From Streptomyces djakartensis (lineage in GTDB: Bacteria > Actinomycetota > Actinomycetes > Streptomycetales > Streptomycetaceae): DNA of 64,000 nt. Below, one piece after another: positions 41,119-49,576 of this stretch. The notes below the pieces were generated by a model, which was given only the letters and a program-made list of their open reading frames with translations, was not told the origin of the DNA and made no database searches. The stretch lies in assembly GCF_014651075.1 (NCBI RefSeq), contig NZ_BMWE01000010.1, positions 240,556 through 304,555 of the forward strand, given 5' to 3'. How positions within the stretch are numbered: the stretch's first letter is position 1; each line of letters opens with the position of its first letter. Both the position numbers and the translations under genes were made by a program.

Positions 41119-42241
41119 CCCGGCGGATTCCCTGGCCGGTCCCGCCCCCACCGGGGACGCCCTCGCGGGCTACCTGAGGGCCCAGGCCACCGAGTTTCTC
41201 CGAGCGCTGCGTCTGCACCGGGAGAACGGTGCGGGCGCGAGCGGCTCGGAGGGGTCCGTCGACGCGGCCCGGGCCCTGCGCCGCTCGGCCCGCCGCATCA
41301 GCTCCAGCCTGCACACCTTCCAGGCCCTCCTCGACACGGACTGGTGCGAGGCCATGCGCCCCGAACTGGCCTGGGTCTCCGGAACCCTGGCCATGGAACA
41401 CGCCTACACCGCCCGCCTGGAACGCCTCCTGACAGCCCTCCACCGCCTCTCCGGAACCGGGCCGGACCCCGCCGCGGACAGTCGGACCGCCACCGCTGCG
41501 GACAGTCGGACCGCCACCGCTGCGGGCAGTCGTGCCGCTGGGGCGGCACGGGTGGGCGCAGCGGCACCCCGCGACGCCGGGCTGCGAAACCCCCCGACCT
41601 CGACACCGGAACGCAGCAACCTCACAGTGGGAGCAGCAAAAGCCGGGGCCCTCCTGGACCGCCAGCTCACACTCGCCCGCACCCGGGCCCACTCCACAGC
41701 CCTGCAAGCCATGGGCTCCAGCCGCTTCCACGCCATCGCCGACAAGGTCGCCGTCCTGGCCAGCGAGGTCCCCCTCACCAAGGGCGCCACCACCACCGAC
41801 CTCCGCCCCCTGGCCGCCGCCGCCCACGACCGCCTCACCGACGCCGTGACCGCCCTCCCCCTGATCACCGCCGGCCACCCCTACAACGCCGCGGCCCTCG
41901 TCCACGGCCTGTCCCCGGACACCGTCCCGCACCCGCAGGACGCCCCGTGGCACCAGGTCCGCCTCCTGCTGCGCCTGCACCGCTACGCCCGCGAGGTCGT
42001 CCTCAACCAGCCCGACGCCCCCGCCGACCTGCGCCTGCGCTCCGCCGGCCGGGCCCTCAACCAGCACCGCGACGCCTCCGAGGCCGCCGCGGCCGCCGCC
42101 CAGGCGGCCCGCACCCCGCGTATCGCCCCGGCCACGGCGTACGCCCTGGGCGTGCTCCACGCCGACCAGCGGCACGAGGTGGAGGCGGCGCGCTTCGCGT
42201 TCCACCAGTCCTGGCAGCAGGAGGCGGTGAGCACCCGGTGA
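41099..42241 (+). CDS. CHAD-domain protein with an inserted repeat
   Basis: A 380-residue CHAD protein; CHAD domains bind polyphosphate through conserved His/Arg/Lys in helical bundles. The two helical halves are clear (residues 15-120, with RALRRSARRISSSLHTFQALLDTDW; and 170-370). Between them residues ~120-165 are low complexity and read through a tandem 24-bp repeat and a 65-bp dispersed repeat (41474-41586). The insertion keeps the frame. The GTG at 41099 overlaps the ppk 3' end by 20 bp, and the Nudix gene start overlaps its stop by 4 bp. Confidence 0.85.
   Translation: MAQRHLDPADSLAGPAPTGDALAGYLRAQATEFLRALRLHRENGAGASGSEGSVDAARALRRSARRISSSLHTFQALLDTDWCEAMRPELAWVSGTLAMEHAYTARLERLLTALHRLSGTGPDPAADSRTATAADSRTATAAGSRAAGAARVGAAAPRDAGLRNPPTSTPERSNLTVGAAKAGALLDRQLTLARTRAHSTALQAMGSSRFHAIADKVAVLASEVPLTKGATTTDLRPLAAAAHDRLTDAVTALPLITAGHPYNAAALVHGLSPDTVPHPQDAPWHQVRLLLRLHRYAREVVLNQPDAPADLRLRSAGRALNQHRDASEAAAAAAQAARTPRIAPATAYALGVLHADQRHEVEAARFAFHQSWQQEAVSTR
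41474..41521 (+). repeat. 24-bp direct repeat inside the CHAD gene (2 copies)
   Basis: Two identical 24-bp units, each encoding ADSRTATA, immediately precede the dispersed repeat at 41522-41586. The start of the latter (GCGGGCAGTCG) is itself a diverged third unit. Confidence 0.9.
41522..41586 (+). repeat. Dispersed ~65-bp repeat, copy 1 (inside CHAD coding sequence)
   Basis: Shares GCGGGCAGTCGTGCCGCT at its start, GGTGGGCGCAGCGGCACC in the middle and GCTGCG at its end with copies at 47215-47280 and 52662-52764, all in the same orientation. GTGCCGCT and AGCGGCAC form an internal inverted repeat. Here it encodes part of the inter-helix linker of the CHAD protein. Confidence 0.85.
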
Positions 42242-42717
42242 ACCGCGACTCCGTGAACCCCGACTCCGTGAACGCCGACTCCCCCGACGACACCACCGTC
42301 CAGGCGGCCGGCTGCGTCCTGTGGCGCCGCTCCCCCGTCACCGGCGAGCTGGAGCTCTGCCTCGTCCACCGGCCGAAATACGACGACTGGTCCTGGCCGA
42401 AGGGCAAGCTGAAGCGCGACGAGGAGGCGCTCGCCGGCGCCCTGCGCGAGGTGGCGGAGGAGACGGGCTGCCAGGCCGTGCCGGGACCCGAGCTGCACAC
42501 CCTGCGTTACGTGGCGAACGGCCGCCCCAAGCAGGTCCGCTACTGGGCCGCCGAGGCGACCGGCTGCGCGTTCTCCCCCACGGACGAGGTGGACCGGGTG
42601 CTGTGGCTCACTCCTGTCGCTGCCCGCGCCCGCCTCACCCAGCCGCACGACCGGCCCTTGGTCGACGCGCTGCTCGCCGTACTGAACCGGCCACACCCCG
42701 CCGGTAGACCGGAATAA
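42238..42717 (+). CDS. Nudix hydrolase
   Basis: A 159-residue Nudix protein; the Nudix box G-x5-E-x7-REVAEETG is at about residues 59-81. Linkage to ppk and CHAD suggests hydrolysis of diphosphoinositol polyphosphates, nucleotides or polyphosphate (inference). The GTG at 42238 overlaps the CHAD stop. The first ~20 residues contain a small repeat (DSVNPDSVNADS). A strong hairpin follows at 42756-42790. Confidence 0.88.
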   Translation: MNRDSVNPDSVNADSPDDTTVQAAGCVLWRRSPVTGELELCLVHRPKYDDWSWPKGKLKRDEEALAGALREVAEETGCQAVPGPELHTLRYVANGRPKQVRYWAAEATGCAFSPTDEVDRVLWLTPVAARARLTQPHDRPLVDALLAVLNRPHPAGRPE

Positions 42718-42755
42718 CGCCGTCCGCCGCCCGGCGGCGCGCCCCGCGCGCAAAG

Positions 42756-42790
42756 CGGAATGCTCACGTGCTCTCCCCGTGAGCATTCCG
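42756..42790 (+). terminator. 13-bp hairpin between the Nudix gene and the pst promoter
   Basis: CGGAATGCTCACG and CGTGAGCATTCCG form a perfect stem with a 9-nt loop. It ends the ppk-CHAD-Nudix unit and sits 24 bp before the PHO box. No T-tract follows. Confidence 0.7.
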
Positions 42791-42814
42791 TGACCTAACC
42801 AAACCGACGGCAGG

Positions 42815-42858
42815 GGTTCACCCCCCGTTCATTTGCGCCCATCGGCCGCTTCACCTGA
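42815..42858 (+). promoter_or_regulatory. PHO box (PhoP operator) of pstS
   Basis: Four 11-nt units in phase: GGTTCACCCCC, CGTTCATTTGC, the degenerate GCCCATCGGCC, and GCTTCACCTGA. Three match the Streptomyces PhoP repeat consensus (GTTCACC-like). A -10-like TAATTT lies at 42865-42870, so PhoP binds across the -35 region, as expected for an activated promoter under phosphate starvation. Confidence 0.92.
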
Positions 42859-42972
42859 TCTGCCTAATTTCAGCCTTAACGACGCGAGCCGCGCCTGCCG
42901 CGAGTCCCGCGTCCGTGGCAGCCAGACCTCGCACGCCGCCGATCAGGACGGCGGCTCCTGGAAGGAACTCAA

Positions 42973-44094
42973 GTGAAGCTTCAGCGCATGAACCGGCGGG
43001 CCCTCGCTCTCGGTGCTCTCGCCGTCTCCGGCGCCCTGGCCCTCACGGCGTGCGGCTCCGACGAAACCGGTGACCCCGGCAGCGGCTCGTCCGGCGCCGC
43101 CGCGCCCAGCAACGTCAAGTGCGACGACGCCTCGGGCCAGGTGCTCGCCGACGGCTCCTCGGCGCAGAAGAACGCCGTCGACGCGTGGGTCAAGCAGTTC
43201 TCGGCGGCCTGCAAGGTGGAGATCAACTACAAGGCCGGCGGTTCCGGTGCGGGTGTCACCGCGTTCACCCAGGGCCAGGTCCCGTGGGCCGGTTCGGACT
43301 CGGCCCTGAAGCCCGACGAGGTCGCGGCCTCGAAGAAGATCTGCTCCGGCGGTCAGGGCATCGACCTGCCGATGGTCGGCGGTCCGATCGCCGTCGGTTA
43401 CAACGTCCCGGGCGTCGACAAGCTCGTCCTGGACGCCTCCACGATCGCCAAGATCTTCGACAGCAAGATCACCAAGTGGAACGACCCGGCGATCGCGAAG
43501 CTGAACCCCGACGCGAAGCTGCCCAACCTCAAGATCCAGGCGTTCCACCGCTCGGACGAGTCCGGCACCACGGACAACTTCACCAAGTACCTGATCGCCA
43601 CCGCCAAGAAGGACTTCCCGTACGAGGGCGGCAAGGCCTGGCAGGCCAAGGGCGGCCAGTCCGCTCCGCAGTCCTCCGGCGTCGCCGCGCAGGTCAAGCA
43701 GACCCCGGGCGCGATCGGCTACTTCGAGCTGTCGTACGCCAAGGACGGCATCAAGACCGTCGCCGTCGACACCGGCGCCGCCCAGCCGGTCGAGGCGACC
43801 GTCGAGAACGCCACCAAGGCCATCTCGGACGCCAAGGTCGTCGGCACCGGCAAGGACCTCGCGCTGGAGCTGAACTACGGGACCAAGGCCGACGGCGCCT
43901 ACCCGATGGTCCTCGTGACCTACGAGATCGTCTGCGACAAGGGCAACAAGGCCGACACCCTGCCCGCGGTCAAGGCGTTCCTGCGCTACGCGGCCTCGGA
44001 GGACGGCCAGAAGATCCTCGCCGAGAACGACTACGCGCCCATGCCCGAGGACATCATCGCCAAGGTTCGGACCACCGTCGAGAGCCTGAGCTGA
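42973..44094 (+). CDS. pstS: Phosphate-binding lipoprotein PstS
   Basis: A 373-residue high-affinity phosphate-binding lipoprotein. The signal peptide ends in the lipobox LTAC (Cys near 27). The binding domain has the conserved LADGSSAQKNAVDAWVKQF, GSGAGVTAFTQGQVPWAGSD and FHRSDESGTTDNFTKYL segments that contact phosphate. The GTG at 42973 follows GAAGGAACT. A strong hairpin separates it from pstC, which should allow higher expression of pstS than of the permease genes. Confidence 0.96.
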   Translation: MKLQRMNRRALALGALAVSGALALTACGSDETGDPGSGSSGAAAPSNVKCDDASGQVLADGSSAQKNAVDAWVKQFSAACKVEINYKAGGSGAGVTAFTQGQVPWAGSDSALKPDEVAASKKICSGGQGIDLPMVGGPIAVGYNVPGVDKLVLDASTIAKIFDSKITKWNDPAIAKLNPDAKLPNLKIQAFHRSDESGTTDNFTKYLIATAKKDFPYEGGKAWQAKGGQSAPQSSGVAAQVKQTPGAIGYFELSYAKDGIKTVAVDTGAAQPVEATVENATKAISDAKVVGTGKDLALELNYGTKADGAYPMVLVTYEIVCDKGNKADTLPAVKAFLRYAASEDGQKILAENDYAPMPEDIIAKVRTTVESLS

Positions 44095-44101
44095 CCTGAG
44101 C

Positions 44102-44137
44102 GTGCGGCCCGGCCCCCCACCGGGGACCGGGCCGCAC
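44102..44137 (+). terminator. Attenuator hairpin between pstS and pstC
   Basis: GTGCGGCCCGG and CCGGGCCGCAC form an 11-bp stem with a 14-nt loop, 8 bp after the pstS stop. It fits the common excess of pstS mRNA over the downstream permease genes. Confidence 0.65.
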
Positions 44138-44199
44138 CGTCCGGTGCACCGCCGCCAGGAGCCGCACAGCGCGTGTGGTTCCGCAGACCGGAGAACCCG

Positions 44200-45204
44200 A
44201 TGGACACCACACAGATAGCTGACGCACCTCCCCCCACCCCCCAGACGCCACCGGCCGAGCAGAAGCGCGCCGCCCGTGGGGCCACCCGGCCCGGAGACCG
44301 GATCTTCCTCGGTCTCTCGCGCGGGTCGGGCATCCTGCTGCTGGTGATCATGGCCGCGATCGCGGGCTTCCTCACCTACCGCGCCTTCCTCGCCATCAGC
44401 AAGGACGACGGAAACTTCCTGACCACCTTCGCGTGGAACACCGGCGCCAACCCGCCGGTCTTCGGTATCGCGGTCCTGGCCTACGGCACGATCGTCTCCT
44501 CGATCATCGCCATGATCATCGCGGTCCCGGTCGCCGTCGCCATCGCCCTGTTCCTCACGCACTACGCCCCCCGCAGGCTGAGCGGCCCCATCGCCTACGT
44601 GATCGACCTGCTCGCCGCCGTGCCGTCCATCGTGTACGGCCTCTGGGGCGCCCTCATCCTCGTTCCGCACATGAACGGCCTCTTCGGCTGGCTGAACGAC
44701 TACCTGGGCTGGACCGGCATCTTCTCCTGGCAGGGCGGCGCCGCCCGCTCCATGCTCACCGTGGGCATCCTGCTCGCGATCATGATCCTGCCGATCATCA
44801 CCAACGTGAGCCGCGAGGTCTTCCGCCAGGTCCCGCAGATGCACGAGGAGGCGGCCCTGGCGCTCGGCGCCACCCGCTGGGAAGTGATCCGCATGTCGGT
44901 CCTCCCCTTCGGCCGCTCCGGCGTGATCTCCGCCTCGATGCTCGGCCTCGGCCGTGCCCTCGGCGAGACGATGGCCGTCGCCACCGTGCTCTCCCCGGAC
45001 TTCCTGATCCACACCAGCCTGCTCGACCCGGGCGGCGGCACCTTCGCCCAGAACATCGCCAGCAAGTTCAGCGAGGCCACCGAGTTCGGCCGTGACGCGC
45101 TGATCGCCTCCGGTCTGGTCCTGTTCGTCATCACCCTGCTGGTCAACGGCGCGGCCCGCGCGATCATCGCCCGCCGCAAGGAGTACTCGGGGGCCAACGC
45201 ATGA
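44200..45204 (+). CDS. pstC: Phosphate ABC permease PstC
   Basis: A 334-residue permease with about six transmembrane helices and the binding-protein-dependent permease loop EEAALALGATRWEVIRMSVLP near residues 222-242. The ATG at 44200 is preceded by GGAGA; an upstream in-frame GTG (44173) is less likely. Its stop overlaps the pstA ATG by 4 bp. It works with PstA, PstB and PstS to import phosphate. Confidence 0.95.
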   Translation: MDTTQIADAPPPTPQTPPAEQKRAARGATRPGDRIFLGLSRGSGILLLVIMAAIAGFLTYRAFLAISKDDGNFLTTFAWNTGANPPVFGIAVLAYGTIVSSIIAMIIAVPVAVAIALFLTHYAPRRLSGPIAYVIDLLAAVPSIVYGLWGALILVPHMNGLFGWLNDYLGWTGIFSWQGGAARSMLTVGILLAIMILPIITNVSREVFRQVPQMHEEAALALGATRWEVIRMSVLPFGRSGVISASMLGLGRALGETMAVATVLSPDFLIHTSLLDPGGGTFAQNIASKFSEATEFGRDALIASGLVLFVITLLVNGAARAIIARRKEYSGANA

Positions 45205-46256
45205 GCACCGCAACCACCACCCCGAAGCGCCCCAGCACCCTGCGGGGCGCCCGCCTGCCCAAGTGGGCCCCGTGGGCCATCGCCGCCGGGTCCGTCGCGC
45301 TGGGACTCGGCATCAGTGCCGCGGCCGGCCTGCACAGCAGCATCCAGTGGGCGCTGATCGCCGCGCTCCTCCACGTCTTCGGTACGTACGTCATCGCGGC
45401 CCGGGTGGAGAACCGCCGGCAGGCCAAGGACCGCGTGGTCACCTCGCTGGTGTGGGTCGCGTTCCTGCTCGCCGTGGTACCGCTGGCCTCGCTGGTGTGG
45501 TCGACCGTCCAGCGCGGCGTGAAGGTCCTCGACGTCTACTTCCTGACCCACTCGATGGGCGTGGTCGCCGACTCCGAGACGGGCGGCGGCATCTACCACG
45601 CCATCCTCGGCACGCTGCAGCAGGTCGGCCTCGCCACGCTGATCGCCGCGCCGATCGGCGTACTCACCGCGATCTACCTGGTGGAGTACGGGCGCGGCAA
45701 CCTCGCTCGGTCCGTCACCTTCTTCGTCGACGTCATGACGGGCATCCCGTCCATCGTCGCGGGCCTGTTCATCCTCAGCATCATGCTGATGTTCGACATG
45801 GAGCCCTTCGGCTTCGCCGGCTCGCTGGCCCTGGCGATCCTGATGATGCCGGTCGTCGTCCGGTCCACGGAGGAGATGCTCAAGCTCGTCCCGAACGAGC
45901 TGCGTGAGGCGTCCCTGGCGCTCGGCGTGCCCAAGTGGCGCACCATCCTGAAGGTGGTCCTGCCGACCTCGATCGGCGGCATCACCACCGGCATCATGCT
46001 GGCCATCGCCCGCATCGCCGGTGAGACCGCGCCCGTGCTGCTGCTGGTCTTCGGCAGCAAGTTCATTAACGCCAACCCCTTCGACGGTGCGCAGGCGTCG
46101 CTCCCGCTGTACATCTACCAGCAGTACGGATCGGGCGAGGCGACGGCGTACGACCGCGCCTGGGCGGCATCACTCACCCTGATCGCCTTCGTGATGGTCC
46201 TCAACCTGGTGGCCCGCGGCATCGCCCGCTGGAAGGCCCCGAAGACCGGTCGCTGA
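45201..46256 (+). CDS. pstA: Phosphate ABC permease PstA
   Basis: A 351-residue permease with transmembrane helices from about residue 25 and the EAA loop REASLALGVPKWRTILKVVLP near 234-254. The ATGA overlap with pstC couples translation. The N-terminal region carries two extra helices before the canonical permease core, as usual in actinomycetes. Confidence 0.95.
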   Translation: MSTATTTPKRPSTLRGARLPKWAPWAIAAGSVALGLGISAAAGLHSSIQWALIAALLHVFGTYVIAARVENRRQAKDRVVTSLVWVAFLLAVVPLASLVWSTVQRGVKVLDVYFLTHSMGVVADSETGGGIYHAILGTLQQVGLATLIAAPIGVLTAIYLVEYGRGNLARSVTFFVDVMTGIPSIVAGLFILSIMLMFDMEPFGFAGSLALAILMMPVVVRSTEEMLKLVPNELREASLALGVPKWRTILKVVLPTSIGGITTGIMLAIARIAGETAPVLLLVFGSKFINANPFDGAQASLPLYIYQQYGSGEATAYDRAWAASLTLIAFVMVLNLVARGIARWKAPKTGR

Positions 46257-46327
46257 AGCGTCAATCTGCGGCTACCCCCGCGCGGGGCCACACAGCGACC
46301 CCCAGACTTTTTGGAAGTGAAGTAGTA

Positions 46328-47104
46328 ATGGCCAAGCGAATCGACGTAAGCGGACTGACCGCCTACTACGGCTCCCACAAGGCGATCGAGGACATCTCGA
46401 TGACCGTCGAGCCGCGCTCGGTGACGGCGTTCATCGGCCCGTCCGGCTGCGGCAAGTCGACGTTCCTGCGCACGCTGAACCGTATGCACGAGGTGACCTC
46501 GGGCGGCCGGGTCGAGGGCAAGGTCCTGCTGGACGACGAGGACCTCTACGGCTCGGGCATCGACCCGGTGTCGGTGCGCCGCGAGGTCGGCATGGTGTTC
46601 CAGCGGCCGAACCCGTTCCCCACCATGTCGATCTTCGACAACGTGGCGGCGGGCCTCCGGCTGAACGGCAACTACAAGAAGAGCGAGCTGTCCGACATCG
46701 TCGAGCGGTCGCTCAAGGGCGCGAACCTCTGGAACGAGGTGAAGGACCGCCTGAACAAGCCGGGTTCCGGCCTCTCCGGTGGTCAGCAGCAGCGGCTGTG
46801 CATCGCGCGGGCGATCGCGGTGGAGCCGAACGTCCTGCTGATGGACGAGCCCTGCTCGGCGCTCGACCCCATCTCCACCCTGGCGATCGAGGACCTGATC
46901 GGTGAGCTGAAGGAGCGCTTCACGATCGTCATCGTGACGCACAACATGCAGCAGGCGGCCCGCGTCTCCGACCGCACGGCGTTCTTCAACCTCTCGGCGG
47001 TGGGCCAGCCCGGCAAGCTCATAGAGATCGACGACACGGAGCGCATCTTCTCCAACCCGTCGGTCCAGGCCACGGAGGACTACATCTCCGGCCGCTTCGG
47101 CTGA
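46328..47104 (+). CDS. pstB: Phosphate ABC ATPase PstB
   Basis: A 258-residue ATPase with Walker A GPSGCGKST (near residues 37-45), signature LSGGQQQRL, Walker B VLLMDEPCSALDP and switch His in THNMQQA. The ATG at 46328 lies 71 bp after pstA, and an intrinsic terminator follows at 47163-47193, closing the pst operon. No phoU is in the operon. Confidence 0.96.
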   Translation: MAKRIDVSGLTAYYGSHKAIEDISMTVEPRSVTAFIGPSGCGKSTFLRTLNRMHEVTSGGRVEGKVLLDDEDLYGSGIDPVSVRREVGMVFQRPNPFPTMSIFDNVAAGLRLNGNYKKSELSDIVERSLKGANLWNEVKDRLNKPGSGLSGGQQQRLCIARAIAVEPNVLLMDEPCSALDPISTLAIEDLIGELKERFTIVIVTHNMQQAARVSDRTAFFNLSAVGQPGKLIEIDDTERIFSNPSVQATEDYISGRFG

Positions 47105-47162
47105 TCCGCACGCGAGACTCCTCGCGGTGCTGCATGGCGGTGCCACCGCGAGGCCGAAAAAG

Positions 47163-47193
47163 GGCCCGCCCCTCTCCCAGGGGCGGGCCTTTT
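47163..47193 (+). terminator. Intrinsic terminator of the pst operon
   Basis: GGCCCGCCCCT and AGGGGCGGGCC form an 11-bp stem with a 5-nt loop and TTTT after it; an upstream A-run (GAAAAAGG) makes it partly bidirectional. Confidence 0.88.
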
Positions 47194-47214
47194 CGCATCG
47201 CATCCAGCCTAGCT

Positions 47215-47280
47215 GCGGGCAGTCGTGCCGCTAAGGGCGGCACGGGTGGGCGCAGCGGCACCCCGCCACGCCGGGCTGCG
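47215..47280 (+). repeat. Dispersed ~65-bp repeat, copy 2
   Basis: Lies between the pst terminator and the end of the convergent pit gene. It shares start, middle and end blocks with copies 1 and 3. Similarity to copy 3 continues a further ~35 bp (AACCCAGC near 47301-47310), ending near the pit stop. Confidence 0.85.
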
Positions 47281-47313
47281 CAACCCCCAGCCCTCAGCAC
47301 AAACCCAGCTCAG

Positions 47314-48312
47314 CTACAGAAACGCCAGGTTCACGATCCAGAACGACACAGCGGCCACCGTCGCCGCCGCCGGCATCGTGATGAACCACCCCAGAATGAT
47401 GTTCTTGGCGACACCCCACCGCACCGCGTTCACACGCTTGGTGGCCCCCACGCCCATGATCGCCGACGTGATGACGTGCGTCGTCGAGATCGGCGCCTTG
47501 AAGATGAACGCCGTCGTGAACATGATCGTCGCCCCCGTCGTCTCCGCGGCGAACCCCTGCGGCGGATCGAGCTCGATGATCTTCCGCCCCAGCGTCCGCA
47601 TGATCCGCCAGCCACCGGCGTAGGTGCCCAGCGACAGCATCACCGCACAGGCGATCTTCACCCACACCGGAATCGGATCGCCGTAGTCCTCGACATCCGC
47701 GATGACCAGAGCCATCACCACGATGCCCATCGTCTTCTGCGCGTCCTGCAGACCGTGCCCCAGCGCCATTCCGGCCGCGGACACGGTCTGGGCTATGCGG
47801 AACCCGCGCTTTGCCTTGTGCGGGTTGGCCTTCCGGAAGATCCACATGATCGCGGTCATCACCAGATAACCGGCGATGAGACCGACGAACGGCGACACGA
47901 ACATCGGGATGACGACCTTCTCCAGCACCCCGTGCCAGTAGACCGTCGTCCCACCGGCCAGCGCCGCCCCCACCATGCCGCCGAACAGGGCGTGCGAGGA
48001 GGACGAGGGCAACCCGAAGTACCAGGTGATGAGGTTCCAGACGATCGCCCCCACCAGAGCGGCGAAGAGGATCCCCATCCCCTTCGACCCCACGGGTGTC
48101 TGGATCAGCCCCTCGCTGACCGTCTTGGCGACTCCGGAGCCCATGAAAGCGCCGGCGAGGTTCATCACCGCGGCCATGGCCAGCGCGGCCTTCGGCGTCA
48201 GCGCCCGCGTCGAAACGGACGTGGCGATCGCGTTCGCCGAGTCGTGGAATCCGTTGGTGTACGTGAAGAAGAGCGCGACCCCGATGGTCACGACCAGAGC
48301 AAAGGTGTCCAT
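47314..48312 (-). CDS. pit: Low-affinity inorganic phosphate transporter (PiT)
   Basis: A 332-residue PiT-family transporter, typical actinomycete length. It has the signature N-G-x-H-D-x-A-N (NGFHDSANAIAT) near residues 20-31 and the second-half counterpart LGHGLQDAQKTMG, with about ten transmembrane helices. It imports metal-phosphate with protons. The ATG at 48312 lies 7 bp after the DUF47 gene stop, so the two form an operon with the DUF47 gene first. Confidence 0.94.
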   Translation of the reverse strand: MDTFALVVTIGVALFFTYTNGFHDSANAIATSVSTRALTPKAALAMAAVMNLAGAFMGSGVAKTVSEGLIQTPVGSKGMGILFAALVGAIVWNLITWYFGLPSSSSHALFGGMVGAALAGGTTVYWHGVLEKVVIPMFVSPFVGLIAGYLVMTAIMWIFRKANPHKAKRGFRIAQTVSAAGMALGHGLQDAQKTMGIVVMALVIADVEDYGDPIPVWVKIACAVMLSLGTYAGGWRIMRTLGRKIIELDPPQGFAAETTGATIMFTTAFIFKAPISTTHVITSAIMGVGATKRVNAVRWGVAKNIILGWFITMPAAATVAAVSFWIVNLAFL

Positions 48313-48319
48313 GTAGGGC

Positions 48320-48940
48320 TCAGGACTCCTTGACGGCGATGGTCTCCACCGTGTTCGCCACGTGCTCGAACGCGTCCGCCGCTTCCTCCAGCACATCCAC
48401 GATCTGCTTGAGCTTGAGGACCTCCATGGCGTCGTACTTGCCGTTGAAGAGGTGCGCCAGCAGCTTGCGGTGGATCTGGTCGGCCTGGTTCTCCAGGCGG
48501 TTGACCTCGATCCAGTACTCGGTGAGGTTCTCCATCGTCCGCAGGTGCGGCATCGCCTCGGCCGTCAGTTCCGCCGCGCGCGCCAGCACCTCGATCTGCT
48601 GGTCGACGCCCTTGGGCAGTTCCTCGACGTTGTAGAGGACGACCAGGTCGACGGCCTCCTCCATGAAGTCCATGATGTCGTCGAGGGACGAGGCGAGGGA
48701 GTAGATGTCCTCGCGGTCGAACGGCGTGATGAACGAGGAGTTCAGCTGGTGGAAGATCGCATGCGTGGCGTCGTCACCTGCGTGTTCCGCTGCCCGCATA
48801 CGCTCTGCGATCTCGGCCCTGGCGGATGAGTCCGCCCCGAGCAGTTCCATCAGGAGTTTCGAGCCTGTGACGATGTTGTCCGCGGAGGCGGCGAACATGT
48901 CGTAGAAGCTCGTCTCCCTGGGGGTCAGACGAAAGCGCAC
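48320..48940 (-). CDS. DUF47/PhoU-like partner of the Pit transporter
   Basis: A 206-residue all-helical DUF47 (PhoU-divergent) protein with the repeated E/D-x-x-x-D metal-binding pattern (ITPFDREDIYSLASSLDDIMDF near residues 71-92; VNRLENQADQIHRKL near 148-162). DUF47 genes are nearly always paired with pit and are thought to modulate phosphate transport. The ATG at 48940 is first in the operon; pit follows 7 bp later. Confidence 0.92.
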   Translation of the reverse strand: MRFRLTPRETSFYDMFAASADNIVTGSKLLMELLGADSSARAEIAERMRAAEHAGDDATHAIFHQLNSSFITPFDREDIYSLASSLDDIMDFMEEAVDLVVLYNVEELPKGVDQQIEVLARAAELTAEAMPHLRTMENLTEYWIEVNRLENQADQIHRKLLAHLFNGKYDAMEVLKLKQIVDVLEEAADAFEHVANTVETIAVKES

Positions 48941-49022
48941 GTGGGGTCCTCGGGGTGCATCGGTTTCGGTCAGGCTGATGCTAGGCGCATCATCCGGCCA
49001 CGGCTATCGGGCCGCCCACCAG

Positions 49023-49044
49023 TGTCACCCATCCTTCACGGTGG
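49023..49044 (+). promoter_or_regulatory. Possible two-unit PHO box upstream of the DUF47-pit operon
   Basis: TGTCACCCATC and CTTCACGGTGG are two adjacent 11-nt units resembling PhoP repeats, in the 239-bp gap between the DUF47 and csoR starts. They read on the plus strand, opposite to the operon. The rest of that gap holds the CsoR operator. Confidence 0.35.
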
Positions 49045-49128
49045 TGAGCACGGGGGCGGTCCAGGGACTGGATCCGGCCGTCACGCAAGGCTCAGGCCAA
49101 GGGGCGTATACCCAGCAAAGTTCGGTAC

Positions 49129-49151
49129 CATATACCCGGCAGGGGTATATG
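49129..49151 (+). promoter_or_regulatory. CsoR operator
   Basis: CATATACCC, a 5-bp spacer and GGGTATATG form a perfect 9-5-9 palindrome 28 bp before the csoR start, with a half-site GTATACCC at 49106-49113. TACCC/GGGTA inverted repeats are the known target type of copper-sensing CsoR proteins, so csoR is probably autoregulated. Confidence 0.85.
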
Positions 49152-49179
49152 TCGGCTCACTGCCCACCAGGAGGACGCG

Positions 49180-49566
49180 ATGACGGACGTGACCGACGTA
49201 ACGAACGCCGGAGATGCCGCGGATGCCCGTACGGACACCATGACCGCCCACGACCACGGCGTACACGGGTATCACAAGCAGAAGGACGAACACCTCAAGC
49301 GCCTGCGCCGCATCGAGGGCCAGATCCGCGGCCTGCAGCGCATGGTCGACGAGGACGTCTACTGCATCGACATACTCACGCAGGTCTCCGCCTCCACCAA
49401 GGCCCTGCAGTCCTTCGCCCTGCAACTGCTGGAGGAGCACCTGCGGCACTGTGTCGCGACGGCAGCCATTGAGAGCTCCGCTCAGGGGGCCCTCAAGGGC
49501 GGTGACGAGATCGACGCGAAGGTCAAGGAGGCGACCCAGGCCATCGCCCGCATGCTGCGGACGTGA
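49180..49566 (+). CDS. csoR: Copper-sensing repressor CsoR
   Basis: A 128-residue all-helical CsoR with the Cu(I) ligand set Cys62, His87 and Cys91 in the exact spacing of characterised CsoR proteins (25 and 4), and Tyr61 beside the first Cys. Copper binding releases DNA and derepresses copper export genes. The ~35-residue N-terminal tail is His/Asp rich (TAHDHGVHGYHKQKDEH). The ATG at 49180 follows GGAGGA. No copZ or copA gene is adjacent, so the main targets lie elsewhere. Confidence 0.93.
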   Translation: MTDVTDVTNAGDAADARTDTMTAHDHGVHGYHKQKDEHLKRLRRIEGQIRGLQRMVDEDVYCIDILTQVSASTKALQSFALQLLEEHLRHCVATAAIESSAQGALKGGDEIDAKVKEATQAIARMLRT

Positions 49567-49576
49567 GCCGGGAGCT

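Noticed and set aside
38704..41151. 815-codon open frame on the minus strand
   Set aside because: Exact antisense of ppk; no recognisable domain.
43013..44099. Second-frame ORFs over pstS
   Set aside because: They are Arg-rich out-of-frame shadows of pstS.
42943..45213. 756-codon open frame on the minus strand
   Set aside because: Antisense to pstS and pstC; low complexity.
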